From: Natrinema sp. SYSU A 869
GTDB taxonomy: Archaea > Halobacteriota > Halobacteria > Halobacteriales > Natrialbaceae
Reading direction: 5' to 3'
Length of the DNA: 64,000 bases
Assembly (NCBI RefSeq): GCF_019879105.1
Contig: NZ_CP082249.1
Location: 620,001 to 684,000, forward strand
The notes below the pieces were generated by a model that did not search any database, was not told where the DNA came from, and saw only the letters and a list, made by a program, of their open reading frames with translations. Position numbers and translations under genes: made by a program. Below are positions 35,209-43,442 of the stretch, piece after piece. Within the stretch, counting starts at the first letter, position 1, and each line of letters begins with the position of its first letter.

Positions 35209-35672
35209 TAGTCCATACCCTCCTCGATCGCAAACCACGTCCCATCGTTTGGATTTCGTTGGATTTGATCGCCCTCGAGCGCGTCGAGGTGTGTCGTCAC
35301 ACGGTCCGGGGCTGTCTCTCGGACGTGACTCACAATCGACTCGAACTCAACACCTGTCGGACTCTTGGCGGTCACAAATTCGTGCACCGTCTCGCGCTCG
35401 CGGTCGGCTAACCGTTCGCGGGCCTTCTCGAGTTGCTGCCGGCACTCATCGCGCTCTCGTTTCAATTCTCGACGCTGTTCGCGAAGTTCTTCGACTGTCT
35501 CATCCTGTTGGTTTACGATTTCGAACCCGCGCTCGGTCTTCATGCCGGCCTCGACCATTGCCTGAATAAATTCAGAAATTGACATATCTAGCTCACCTGC
35601 TCGCGATTTCCAGCGATCGTATTGCTCCGACGTCGGGTAGGACTTGGCTGTGGATTGCTCATTCCCCGCCAT
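35208..35672 (-). CDS. Integrase accessory protein with helix-coil-winged-helix layout (Orf3-like)
   Basis: A 154-residue protein, first of the integrase operon. The N-terminal 45 residues look like a small DNA-binding helical fold (SEQYDRWKSRAGELDMSISE), the middle is a coiled coil (ETVEELREQRRELKRERDEC...), and the C-terminus is a winged helix (VEFESIVSHVRETAPDRVTT with wing GTWFAIEEGM). It probably acts as a directionality or regulatory factor for the integrase. It is coupled to the next gene by TAATG. Confidence 0.72.
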   Translation of the reverse strand: MAGNEQSTAKSYPTSEQYDRWKSRAGELDMSISEFIQAMVEAGMKTERGFEIVNQQDETVEELREQRRELKRERDECRQQLEKARERLADRERETVHEFVTAKSPTGVEFESIVSHVRETAPDRVTTHLDALEGDQIQRNPNDGTWFAIEEGMD

Positions 35673-35903
35673 GTGAGCCCATACCAGAGTGTAGAATGTA
35701 AGTTTACTTCACAGCAAAGCAGGATTTCAGGACCGAGAGAAACTCAGTACGTCGGTCCAGTTCTAGTAAAGATTTCGAGAAGAAGAGTGAGGAGATCGCT
35801 GATAGGACCGAGAAGATTCGAAAGGTAACAACAAAGAGGCAACTTATCGGTAGGCATCGTTTCGTAGAAAGTGATATTACGTTGGGCTATCACGTAGTTA
35901 GCA

Positions 35904-36251
35904 ATGTTGAATATCCTCGTGAAATCGTTCGTCAGAGGGGTATACAAGTCCGCTGGACTGGATTCACCTTATTCTCAGAAATCCTACGGAGCCAACTGGA
36001 CGAAACAGCAGAACAAGTGCTTAGAACGCGATTCACACCAATGCCGGATCTGTGGAAAGACCCGAGATGAGATCGGCCGTGAGCCGGCGGTTCATCACAT
36101 CACCCCACGGAGTCAGTTCGACGATAGCGAGTGGCGAGTCTATAACGATCTTTCGAATCTAATCACGCTATGCCATTCGTGCCACGGCAGGTATGAGGGT
36201 GAATTCACCGATGCATCACCAGAAGAATTTGTCGCCAGAGCAAAACAGTAA
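35904..36251 (+). CDS. HNH endonuclease
   Basis: A 115-residue protein with one zinc-binding HNH domain: CRICGKTRDEIGREPAVHHI, then NLSNLITLCHSCHGRYEG (first line spelled here as read: DLSNLITLCHSCHGRYEG). The Cys-x2-Cys pairs and the HHI dyad are intact. The leading 40 residues are basic and may bind DNA. The local DNA is AT-rich compared with the host. Such enzymes occur in plasmids and viruses as nicking or homing nucleases. A start at ATG 35904 is the only ATG near the expected end of the domain. Confidence 0.8.
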   Translation: MLNILVKSFVRGVYKSAGLDSPYSQKSYGANWTKQQNKCLERDSHQCRICGKTRDEIGREPAVHHITPRSQFDDSEWRVYNDLSNLITLCHSCHGRYEGEFTDASPEEFVARAKQ

Positions 36252-36284
36252 AGTACCTGACTGATAAGAATTGGATGATTTCAC

Positions 36285-36578
36285 ATGGCATCAATATACG
36301 ATGTTCCTGTTAAGTGCAGCTCGTGCAGTGGTGTTGTCGAAGTTGAACCGCCGACGAACCGACGAAAGTACGCCGTAGCTGGCGCGCTGATAGTCGGTCT
36401 CATCGGCTTCTTTATTGGTCTCTCGATTGGTGTCGCAACGGCTGGCCTTGGAATGGCTGCGTTCCCGTTCACCGCCCTCATCGGACTATACATTGGCTAC
36501 CGCATCGGCGGTTGGAGTGCAAAGAAGAAGAACGGAATCCCGTGTCCGGAGTGCGATAGCCATATTATGGGTATCTGA
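36285..36578 (+). CDS. Membrane hairpin protein inside a split zinc ribbon
   Basis: A 97-residue protein. Cys-x2-Cys at the start (VKCSSCSGVV) and Cys-x2-Cys at the end (IPCPECDSHI) would form one zinc ribbon, and between them lie two hydrophobic helices with glycine-rich faces (VAGALIVGLIGFFIGLSIGV and a second). The insertion of a membrane hairpin into a zinc ribbon is a notable layout. It starts 33 bp after the HNH gene on the same strand and may be co-transcribed. No function is known to me. Confidence 0.7.
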   Translation: MASIYDVPVKCSSCSGVVEVEPPTNRRKYAVAGALIVGLIGFFIGLSIGVATAGLGMAAFPFTALIGLYIGYRIGGWSAKKKNGIPCPECDSHIMGI

Positions 36579-36705
36579 CCAGTCTACTAATACGTCACCA
36601 ACCCGATTTGGAGTGATAGAAGCGTTGTTCGTGAGCCGAGTAACGATGCAGTCCCAAAATGTGTGGCCGTCGCGTTCATCCGTGTCGTGTTTATAACTCC
36701 AGTTA

Positions 36706-37154
36706 ATGGGAATGAGGGAACGAGACGAATCAGTCGATGTTCTGCTGATAGAATCCGATCCAGAGGACGCTAATCGGATTACAGAGGCGTTTGCGCAGAC
36801 GTATCCAGAGGCCACGACCCACGTTGTCGGAGACAAGGAGGATGCAGTCGAATTTATCCACCGACACGGTGAGCACGCGGACGCACCACCGCCGAATCTC
36901 ATCCTGCTCGATCTCCACCTCCCAGAGGAGGACGCTATAGAGCTTCTGAGGACGCTCAAGGGCGATCCGAAATTACGCCGCCAACCAGTCCTCGTACTGG
37001 TCGCAGAGGACACCGAGGAAGTCGCTGAACGGACCTACGATCTCAGCGCTAACGCCTATATACCAAAGCCCGATGATCCAGACCAGTACGACAGATTGTC
37101 AACGCGATCGCAGATTTCTGGTTTATGACCGCTCGTTTACCACCGGAACCATAG
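36706..37154 (+). pseudogene. Single-domain response regulator, frameshifted near the end
   Basis: A receiver domain from ATG 36706: VDVLLIESDPEDANRITEAF, the phospho-acceptor in NLILLDLHLPEEDA, PVLVLVAEDTEE and the Lys in NAYIPKPDDPDQYD. As written the protein ends in a nonsense tail at 37128. One extra G in attgtc near 37097 restores RLVNAIADFWFMTARLPPEP and a stop at 37152-37154, the usual ending of haloarchaeal orphan regulators. No kinase is present in the element; it might be phosphorylated by a host kinase. Confidence 0.72.
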
Positions 37155-37209
37155 CTATTCGATAGTCAAAGGATGTCTGGACGGGGTTCGAAGGCCGCGG
37201 CCCTGTCTG

Positions 37210-37449
37210 TCAGGAACAGGACCACGCGATCGCGCTCGGATCGCTCGAGCGAACGCCGTCACGGAACAGTGCGAGCGTCGCTTGCTCGGTCGCGCCGAGG
37301 ACCACGTCGTCGCCACGCCAGCGAGCGCGGCAGCGCCGCGAGCAGAACGTCGCCCACTCCGTCGCCGCCGCCCCGAAGCCGGTCGACCGGTGGCCGCGGA
37401 CGCCGTCGCCGACGTGGTCGTGGCGGCCCTGCGCGACGATGAGCCCCAT
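37210..37449 (-). CDS. Possible small protein in a GC-rich block
   Basis: A 79-residue frame from ATG 37449 with an extreme G/C third-position bias, unlike the other five frames, which makes coding plausible. It contains FCSRRCRARW, a Cys-x3-Cys half zinc site, but no second cysteine pair. The frame is open further upstream without a start. The block 37155-37540 is much richer in GC than its surroundings, so it may have been acquired separately. I cannot name it. Confidence 0.35.
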   Translation of the reverse strand: MGLIVAQGRHDHVGDGVRGHRSTGFGAAATEWATFCSRRCRARWRGDDVVLGATEQATLALFRDGVRSSDPSAIAWSCS

Positions 37450-37652
37450 CTCGACCCACAGCGACGGACCACGCGCGCCGACGGGACGGTCCTGCTCGAG
37501 TATCCACCCGCCGCGCCGTGGTGAAACTGAATTGGGCGATTCGGTAACTACAGATGCTTATTCCTCGGAGTAGTGGCGGGCGTGACTGACGAATGAAAAC
37601 CCTCCCGTGAAAGACAAACAAATAAACGCGGCCGGGACGTACTTCTTAGGTA

Positions 37653-38327
37653 ATGACTATCACTGCGGAGGTTCACCTTCGTTCGTCTTTGCTGCCGCTC
37701 GTCAGCGTCGCCGAATTGGAACAGGTTGACGAAATACAGTGCCCACACGTACTCGGATTAGAACAGGGCCTCCAACTGTTCGTCGTTGAGATCGACTCTA
37801 CTGAAACCCTCGCTGAAGAGGACCTCTTAGAACTTGACGAAGTTATCGAAGCGACCGAACTCGGAAGTGCAAGGGGAAAGGAGGTGTTCAAATTGGAGGC
37901 CGTACTTAGAGAGTCGGTCGCAGAAGCGTTCGAGGACACTCCCGATGCAGGGCTTGTTGATGCGATACAAATCACACCCCAGGGCTGGTACGAGCAGAAA
38001 GTCTTCAAAGACTATCCTGCGTTCAATACGTTCCAGACCAGCTGTGAGGAACATGGCATTTCAGTCGAGATCGTCTCGATTACACACGACTCCTCACCAT
38101 CTGAGGAATCGGCACCGTACGGATTGACGGAGCGGCAATACGAGGCGCTGTCACTCGCGCTGTCTCGGGGCTATTACGAGCGGCCACGCCAGACGACGGC
38201 GGAAGAGCTCGCAGACGAGTTGGGTGTTTCTCAACCCTCGTTATCGGACCTCATTGGCCGCGCCGAGCGCCAACTCGTCACCGCGACACTGGGAACCTCT
38301 CCCCGTCTGGAGATGCTTTCGCAGTAG
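37653..38327 (+). CDS. Bat-type HTH_10 regulator of the cargo
   Basis: A 224-residue regulator with an N-terminal sensor-like region (VHLRSSLLPLVSVAELEQVD ...) and a C-terminal HTH_10: LTERQYEALSLALSRGYYER, then TAEELADELGVSQPSLSDLI. A TATA-like aacaaataaacg about 30 bp before the ATG fits a nearly leaderless transcript. It is the only regulator beside the cupin, dehydrogenase and alcohol dehydrogenase genes, whose promoters share a motif, so it is the prime candidate for controlling them. Confidence 0.85.
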   Translation: MTITAEVHLRSSLLPLVSVAELEQVDEIQCPHVLGLEQGLQLFVVEIDSTETLAEEDLLELDEVIEATELGSARGKEVFKLEAVLRESVAEAFEDTPDAGLVDAIQITPQGWYEQKVFKDYPAFNTFQTSCEEHGISVEIVSITHDSSPSEESAPYGLTERQYEALSLALSRGYYERPRQTTAEELADELGVSQPSLSDLIGRAERQLVTATLGTSPRLEMLSQ

Positions 38328-38455
38328 CGAGCTACTAACACCAGCGGTTCAGAGGACGATCCCTTTACAAATCATAAAGAGCCAGAATTCTTTCTTGAAC
38401 ACCTCATGAGTTCCGTCGTTAGCGCCGACTCACAGGAGGGGTCAGACGATAGGGG

Positions 38456-38857
38456 TTACTCGCTATCCGTGTACTCGTCGTCGGTAACGTGTTCCATCCA
38501 GGAGACGGCTTCTCCGTCCAGTTGCTCCTGAATAGCGATGTGCGTCATGGCCTTCTCCGGTCGTGCGCCGTGCCAGTGCTTCTCTCCCGGCGGGAACCAG
38601 ACGACATCACCTGCACGGACTTGCTTGATCGGGCCGTCCTCGCGCTGGACGAGCCCACATCCGCTCGTGATAACGAGCCGCTGTCCCAGCGGGTGCGTGT
38701 GCCACGCGGTACGCGCGCTGGGCTCGAACGTCACGCTCGCCGCGGTCGCGCGGGCCTCATCTTCCGGATCGAATAAGGGGTCGATTCGAACGTCACCGGT
38801 GAAGTACTCTTCAGGCCCTTCAGTTGACGGTTGCGAGCAGCCATTTGTAATCTCCAT
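38456..38857 (-). CDS. Cupin protein of the cargo
   Basis: A 133-residue single-domain cupin with motif 1 [20 protein letters not shown] and motif 2 [20 protein letters not shown]; the histidines and Gln/Glu would bind a metal. The pattern GEKHWHGA resembles the cupin group near (R)-mandelonitrile lyases and carboxymuconolactone-type proteins. It is transcribed away from the dehydrogenases but its promoter has the same motif, so it belongs to the same set. Substrate unknown. Confidence 0.83.
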   Translation of the reverse strand: MEITNGCSQPSTEGPEEYFTGDVRIDPLFDPEDEARATAASVTFEPSARTAWHTHPLGQRLVITSGCGLVQREDGPIKQVRAGDVVWFPPGEKHWHGARPEKAMTHIAIQEQLDGEAVSWMEHVTDDEYTDSE

Positions 38858-38894
38858 CTGTAATTCTCATCCCGATTTGGCCTTCATACCACTT

Positions 38895-38928
38895 GGATTC
38901 GATGCTATCTGGAAAGCGCATTTAAATG
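38895..38928 (-). promoter_or_regulatory. Shared cargo promoter motif, copy 1 (cupin)
   Basis: On the minus strand it reads CATTTAAATGCGCTTTCC followed by AGATAGCATCGAATCC. TTTAAA is 64 bp before the cupin ATG. It aligns base by base with the motifs at 39038 and 39948. Confidence 0.6.
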
Positions 38929-39037
38929 CTGCTGTGATCCAAGTGTAGCAGTGAGGAGTTGGCGTTCACCGCGACGAAAGAGACTCGTTATAGAGGGATA
39001 AGGGATTGGCATCTCCTCTCGCGTTCGATTTGTGGGG

Positions 39038-39070
39038 TATTTAAACACCCTTTCACGATAGTACCAATCT
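39038..39070 (+). promoter_or_regulatory. Shared cargo promoter motif, copy 2 (first dehydrogenase)
   Basis: TATTTAAACACCCTTTCACG followed by ATAGTACCAATCT. TTTAAA serves as TATA box; the CACCCTTTC part lies between it and the expected transcript start. The ATG follows at 39100. Confidence 0.65.
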
Positions 39071-39099
39071 CATTGCCACTGGGGGCTTCGTAGCAATTG

Positions 39100-39864
39100 A
39101 TGACAGCAGATCCCGATTCTGAACTTGATGGACAGGTGGCTATCGTGACTGGCGCATCCTCCGGGATTGGGGAGGCCACATCCAAGGCCCTCGCCTCACG
39201 GGGGGCGAGCGTCGTTCTCGCTGCCCGCCGCGAGAATGAACTCGAAGCGCTCGCCGATCAAATCGAATCGGCAGGAGGAGATGCACTCTCGGTGCCGACT
39301 GATATCACGGATGAAGACGGCATCGACGCGCTCGTCGAAGCGACTCTGGCGGAATTCGGCTCGGTCGACGTACTCGTGAACAATGCTGGTGTGATGCTGC
39401 TCGAACCCGTCGAACGGGCCAACCGTGAGAATTTCCGGCAGATGGTCGAAGTCAATCTACTGGGGTTAATGAACCTCACCCACGCCGTGCTCCCGGTGAT
39501 GCAGGAACAGGGCGCTGGCCACATCGTCAACGTCTCTTCGACGGCCGGTCGGGACGCGAACGCGAACAGCTCGGGCTACAGCGCGACGAAGTTCGGTGTT
39601 AACGCCTTCACCGAATCCCTCCGTCAGGAAGTCACCACCGAGGGAATCCGAACGACGATCATCGAACCCGGTGCAGTCGAAACCGAACTCCAAGAACACA
39701 TCCCTGACGAAGAAATCAGAGAACAGATCGAAGACGGCTTTCTCGATTCGATCACACCGCTCCAGAGCGAGGACATCGCACGTGCGATTGCGTACGCCGT
39801 AACCCAGCCGCAGCACGTCAGTGTTAATGAGATGCTCATCCGGCCAACCGATCAACAGCTCTGA
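39100..39864 (+). CDS. Short-chain dehydrogenase/reductase
   Basis: A 254-residue classical SDR. Cofactor loop VTGASSGIGEATSKALASRG, NNAGV at about residue 90, catalytic Ser in VNVSSTAGRDA, Tyr and Lys in SGYSATKFGVNAF, and the PG motif IIEPGAVETEL. The Arg pair after the second strand (AARRENELEAL) favours NADP(H). ATG 39100 is preferred over a TTG at 39097. It is followed by the alcohol dehydrogenase with its own copy of the shared promoter motif. Confidence 0.87.
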   Translation: MTADPDSELDGQVAIVTGASSGIGEATSKALASRGASVVLAARRENELEALADQIESAGGDALSVPTDITDEDGIDALVEATLAEFGSVDVLVNNAGVMLLEPVERANRENFRQMVEVNLLGLMNLTHAVLPVMQEQGAGHIVNVSSTAGRDANANSSGYSATKFGVNAFTESLRQEVTTEGIRTTIIEPGAVETELQEHIPDEEIREQIEDGFLDSITPLQSEDIARAIAYAVTQPQHVSVNEMLIRPTDQQL

Positions 39865-39947
39865 CGATACCCGCCACTCGTGCGGTCCACACAGGCGGTG
39901 ATTCCTCAAACGCTTTCGTCGGGAATCCTTGGCCCTGCCCCCGGCTG

Positions 39948-39981
39948 TACTTAAACACCCTTTCGGTATAGCATTGAATCT
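39948..39981 (+). promoter_or_regulatory. Shared cargo promoter motif, copy 3 (alcohol dehydrogenase)
   Basis: TACTTAAACACCCTTTCGG followed by TATAGCATTGAATCT. Fourteen consecutive bases, TTAAACACCCTTTC, are identical to the copy at 39041-39054. The ATG follows at 40019. Confidence 0.65.
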
Positions 39982-40018
39982 ATGAGATACAGGCCCCGAG
40001 TTGAAACTGAATCAAACT

Positions 40019-41062
40019 ATGAAGGCAGCAACCTACCGAGGGCCAGGTGACGTCCGTATTGAAGAGCATCCCACCCCCGAAGTAGAGGAGCCGACAGACG
40101 CAGTCATCCGCATTACGCACACCGCGATCTGCGGGTCGGACCTCTGGTTCTACCGGGGGCAAGAAGACTACGAAGAAGGCTCGCCTGTCGGCCACGAACC
40201 GATGGGCATCGTCGAAGAAATCGGCGACGACGTCAGTCACGTCGAACCGGGCGACCGTGTGTTCGCTGGGTTCGCTATCAGCTGCGGCGAGTGCGAGTTC
40301 TGCCGCAAGGGACTCCACACCGCATGCAAAACCGGCGGGTTCTGGGACGGCCCAGGTGTCGGCGGCGCACAGGCAGAGAAACTTCGTGTTCCGCATGCCA
40401 ACGGCACGCTCGTTCGCGTCCCAGACCGGTACGCAGACGACGAAGACGCGCTCGAAGCGCTCCTCCCACTGACGGACGTGATGGGAACTGGCCATCACGC
40501 CGCCGTCTGCGCGGACGTCGAGGCCGGTGATACCGCCGTCGTCATCGGTGACGGTGCAGTCGGACTCTGTGCTGTCCTCGCCTCGAAACGCCTCGGAGCG
40601 GAGCGCATCATCGCGGTCGGCCACCACGAAGATCGTCTCGAACTCGCCGAGGAGCTTGGCGCGACAGAGACTGTCTCCAGTCGCGGCGAAGAGGCAATTG
40701 AGGAGATTCAGGAGATCACATACGGTGGCGCTAACCACGTCCTCGAATGCGTCGGTGCGGAATCGTCACTGGAGACGGCCACGCAGGTAGTCCGGCCCGG
40801 TGGCAATATCGGGTATGTCGGCGTTCCACACGTTGAGAGTCCCGACTTCGTCGAGCAGTTATTCTTCCAGAACGCCTCGTTCACCGGCGGTCCAGCACCC
40901 ACTCGGGCGTACGCTGAGGAACTTATGCAGGACGTTCTCCAAGGGACCCTCGATCCGTCGCCGATCTTCACGAAAACCGTTGATCTCGACGGTGTTCCCC
41001 AGGGATACGAGGCGATGGACGAACGCGAGGCAGTGAAGGTCATGGTGAAACTCGATGCGTGA
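40019..41062 (+). CDS. Zinc-dependent alcohol dehydrogenase (MDR family)
   Basis: A 347-residue medium-chain dehydrogenase. Catalytic zinc ligands are in TAICGSDLWFYRG and VGHEPMGIV; the structural-zinc lobe has four cysteines in CGECEFCRKGLHTAC; the nucleotide fold shows VVIGDGAVGLCAVLASKRLG. The TGGFWDGPGVGG segment and length match the Tdh-like group often called zinc-dependent alcohol dehydrogenase in haloarchaea. It lies between two SDR genes; a pathway for an alcohol, ketone or sugar derivative is likely but not defined. Confidence 0.88.
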   Translation: MKAATYRGPGDVRIEEHPTPEVEEPTDAVIRITHTAICGSDLWFYRGQEDYEEGSPVGHEPMGIVEEIGDDVSHVEPGDRVFAGFAISCGECEFCRKGLHTACKTGGFWDGPGVGGAQAEKLRVPHANGTLVRVPDRYADDEDALEALLPLTDVMGTGHHAAVCADVEAGDTAVVIGDGAVGLCAVLASKRLGAERIIAVGHHEDRLELAEELGATETVSSRGEEAIEEIQEITYGGANHVLECVGAESSLETATQVVRPGGNIGYVGVPHVESPDFVEQLFFQNASFTGGPAPTRAYAEELMQDVLQGTLDPSPIFTKTVDLDGVPQGYEAMDEREAVKVMVKLDA

Positions 41063-41118
41063 CACACCGATGCGCCGGCAGCGAACAAATCACTTAGCAA
41101 ACCAGATTGGAGCAACCA

Positions 41119-41907
41119 ATGTCGAGTAACAGGGATCTACCGAAGCCACAGAGCGAGTACTGGAACTTTGAGAATACGGTCGCGTTTGTCACCGGAGCGG
41201 CAAGCGGCATCGGCCGTGCGACAGCACTAGCGTTCGCACGAGAAGGTGCTAATGTCGTCGTTGCTGATATTGACGAGAACGGAAACCAGGAAACGGCAGA
41301 ACAGATTGAGGAACTCGGTGGTGACGCGCTTGCCGTCACGTGCGATGTGCGGGAATCAGAAGATGTGCAGGCGGCACTTGAGGAGACTATTGAGGAGTTC
41401 GGATGTCTTGACTTCGCCTGCAACAACGCCGGTGTCGAACAGCAGGGCGGGAACGTAGCGGACCTGGCCGAGGCCGAATGGGACCGCGTTGTCGACACCG
41501 ACCTGCGTGGTGTCTTTCTGTCCATGAAGTACGAGATCCCGCTGATCCTCGAGCAGGGCGGTGCGATCGTGAACATTTCCTCAGGAGCTGGAGTCAAGGG
41601 ATTCCCTGGAGCCGCATACTGCGCTGCGAAACATGGCGTCGTCGGCTTGACGAAGTCGGCAGCGCTTGAATATGCCGACACAGACCTTCGTATTAATGCC
41701 GTATGTCCCGGTGTCATCGACACGGCGATGATGGACCGCGTCACCGGCAACACCGAAGAAGGCCGCCAGCAAATGATCGATTCGGAGCCGATCGGACGGA
41801 TGGGCGAGCCCGAAGAGATCGCAAACGCCGTTCTCTGGCTGTGCTCGGATGCTGCCTCCTTCACCCTCGGCCATGCGATGGTCGTGGATGGCGGTCAGAC
41901 TGTGTAA
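41119..41907 (+). CDS. Short-chain dehydrogenase/reductase
   Basis: A 262-residue SDR from ATG 41119. It shows VTGAASGIGRATALAFAREG, the Asp that selects NAD(H) in VVVADIDENG, CNNAGVEQQGG, catalytic Ser in VNISSGAGVKG, Tyr and Lys in AAYCAAKHGVVGL, and the FabG-like end SFTLGHAMVVDGGQTV. It follows the alcohol dehydrogenase by 56 bp with no separate shared motif, so it is probably read from that promoter. Specificity is unknown. Confidence 0.88.
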   Translation: MSSNRDLPKPQSEYWNFENTVAFVTGAASGIGRATALAFAREGANVVVADIDENGNQETAEQIEELGGDALAVTCDVRESEDVQAALEETIEEFGCLDFACNNAGVEQQGGNVADLAEAEWDRVVDTDLRGVFLSMKYEIPLILEQGGAIVNISSGAGVKGFPGAAYCAAKHGVVGLTKSAALEYADTDLRINAVCPGVIDTAMMDRVTGNTEEGRQQMIDSEPIGRMGEPEEIANAVLWLCSDAASFTLGHAMVVDGGQTV

Positions 41908-42052
41908 TGGATGGCCCTCATCAGCAGTGCTACTGCTGTGAGGTAAACCACCTGTACTGACCGCGAGTTACACGCCTAACTCTGAATAAAGAAACCGTAC
42001 TACCAACTACTGTAAACGAAAGAAAGAGCGAGCACGAGAGCGACTGAGAGCG

Positions 42053-42857
42053 CTATACGAGTCTTGGATCGCTCGGTGTCTCGTCGAGCACTGGCTCGAG
42101 GTCGGCGACCTCGCAGCCGAGCGTCCGGGCGGCCTGTCGCTTGAGCGCGGCAGCGTGGTCCGGTAGCCGGCTCTCGAGGGTTTGGGCCTTGGCGAGCGTC
42201 GTCCGGACCTCGTGGGCCTCCGCTTGCTCGAGCGACGCGAGCGCGTCGGTCACGTCGTCGGTGTCGGGATCGCTGTTGGTGTCAGCGTCGTCGGCCGGAA
42301 CGCCGCCCGTCTCGACGTTCTGGACGAGCGCGTCGGGCTCGCCATCTTCCGGCTGGAGTTGCATCGCGAGTTGGTCGACCGACAGCGACGACGGGTCGGG
42401 GACACCGGTCGCCGCGACCGCGGGCTCGAGCACGTCGCGGACCGCCGAGAGCGTCGATTTGTCGACGGAAACTGGATTCTCGTGCGATTTCGCGTCGATG
42501 AGTAGCTGATACTGCTGTTCTGTGAGTCGGAGAGAGTCGTCTTAACCAGCGCGCCGCGAGGTCCGCCGCGCCGGCCAGCGTTTCCACCTGCCGCAGATAC
42601 TCGGTCCGATCGACGAGGTCGACGCCGTCGTCGTCGTCGGCGACGATCACCACGTCGTCGCGGTCGATCTCGAGCGACTCGACGACCGCCGCCGCATATC
42701 GGATCCAGTCTTCGCGGTCGAACGCCGCGATTCCGTCCGGATTGATCGTCTCGATCAGGGCTCGCTGGAGCGTCGTGTCCAGAGGCGCGTCCTCGATCGC
42801 CGGCCCGTCGATCGTCGGCCGATCCGGCGCGACGCGGTCGCGGTCCTCGTCACCCAT
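42053..42857 (-). pseudogene. Element hypothetical protein, apparent frameshift
   Basis: The 5' part from ATG 42857 reads MGDEDRDRVAPDRPTIDGPA ... YLRQVETLAGAADLAARWL. The 3' part in another frame reads LRLTEQQYQLLIDAKSHENP ... and ends DLEPVLDETPSDPRLV. The switch occurs at ttaagac (plus 42538-42546); removing one A there joins WL to DDSLRLTEQQ. Both parts have good coding bias and the 3' part has no start of its own. The protein is acidic and helical with no known domain. It is the last gene of the minus-strand replication-module chain. Confidence 0.6.
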
Positions 42858-43029
42858 CGGACTCACCTCCGTCATCGGCGTGGCGGTCGGCGAGGTGGTG
42901 CCGTCGGTACGAGCGACACAGGAGCGCCCGGTTCTCGGGATCGGCGTGCCAGAGTCGGTGGGCCACGTCGTCGCTGCCGTCGCCAGCGGCCTCGCCAGCG
43001 TGATCCGAGGCCAGAGTCCGTTTAGTCAT
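42850..43029 (-). CDS. 59-residue element protein
   Basis: From ATG 43029: MTKRTLASDHAGEAAGDGSD ... RHHLADRHADDGGESDG. It overlaps its upstream neighbour by 8 nt (ATGACTAA) and its downstream neighbour by 8 nt (ATGGGTGA), a strong sign of a real, coupled gene. It is histidine- and aspartate-rich in the second half. No known family. Confidence 0.65.
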   Translation of the reverse strand: MTKRTLASDHAGEAAGDGSDDVAHRLWHADPENRALLCRSYRRHHLADRHADDGGESDG

Positions 43030-43237
43030 CGGCTACCACTCCCCGATCGCTCGAGCGGCCACTCAGTGGCCTCTGTGCCGATCCGATATAGTCGGCCCGG
43101 CGCGTTCGGTCCGCGCCAGCGCCGGCCGCGAGATCGGCCGCCCGCCGACACGACAGACACCCCGCGACGCGATCCTCGTCGTCACCGAAGACGCGAGCGA
43201 AGCGGTCCGAGACGTGAGCGCCGCACTCGTTACACAT
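43022..43237 (-). CDS. Zinc-finger element protein
   Basis: A 71-residue protein, MCNECGAHVSDRFARVFGDD, with Cys-x2-Cys (CNEC) and a second Cys-x2-Cys (GCLSCRRAAD), a typical small zinc ribbon. The start at 43237 gives the same 8-nt overlap (ATGTGTAA) seen at other joints of this operon; ATG 43243 and 43264 are alternatives. It probably binds nucleic acid, but this is inferred from the motif only. Confidence 0.68.
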   Translation of the reverse strand: MCNECGAHVSDRFARVFGDDEDRVAGCLSCRRAADLAAGAGADRTRRADYIGSAQRPLSGRSSDRGVVADD

Positions 43238-43442
43238 CGGCATTGTCGCCTCCGTCCGCGTCATCGACGACGCGCAGGATCGTCACGAACTCCGTGTCGT
43301 CGACCGTCTCGAGGTCATACTCGTCGCCGGATCCAAAGGACGCGGCGGTATGGTGCGTGATCGTCACCGACCAGTTCGGGCTGTCGTCCCCCTCGAGATC
43401 GGCGATCCGCTCCGCGAGGTCGCGTTTGCGGCGTCGCGTCAT
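43230..43442 (-). CDS. Small basic-start element protein, paralogue B
   Basis: A 70-residue protein beginning MTRRRKRDLAERIADLEGDD and ending in an acidic tail. It is a tandem paralogue of the next gene upstream: the first 18 residues match at nearly every position. The start overlaps the upstream stop by 4 nt (ATGA). The middle WSVTITHHTAASFGSGDEYD looks like a beta-rich segment. Unknown family. Confidence 0.68.
   Translation of the reverse strand: MTRRRKRDLAERIADLEGDDSPNWSVTITHHTAASFGSGDEYDLETVDDTEFVTILRVVDDADGGDNADV

Noticed and set aside
35744-35947. Minus-strand frame upstream of the HNH gene
   Set aside because: AT-rich and overlaps the HNH 5' end; no motif or ribosome-binding site.
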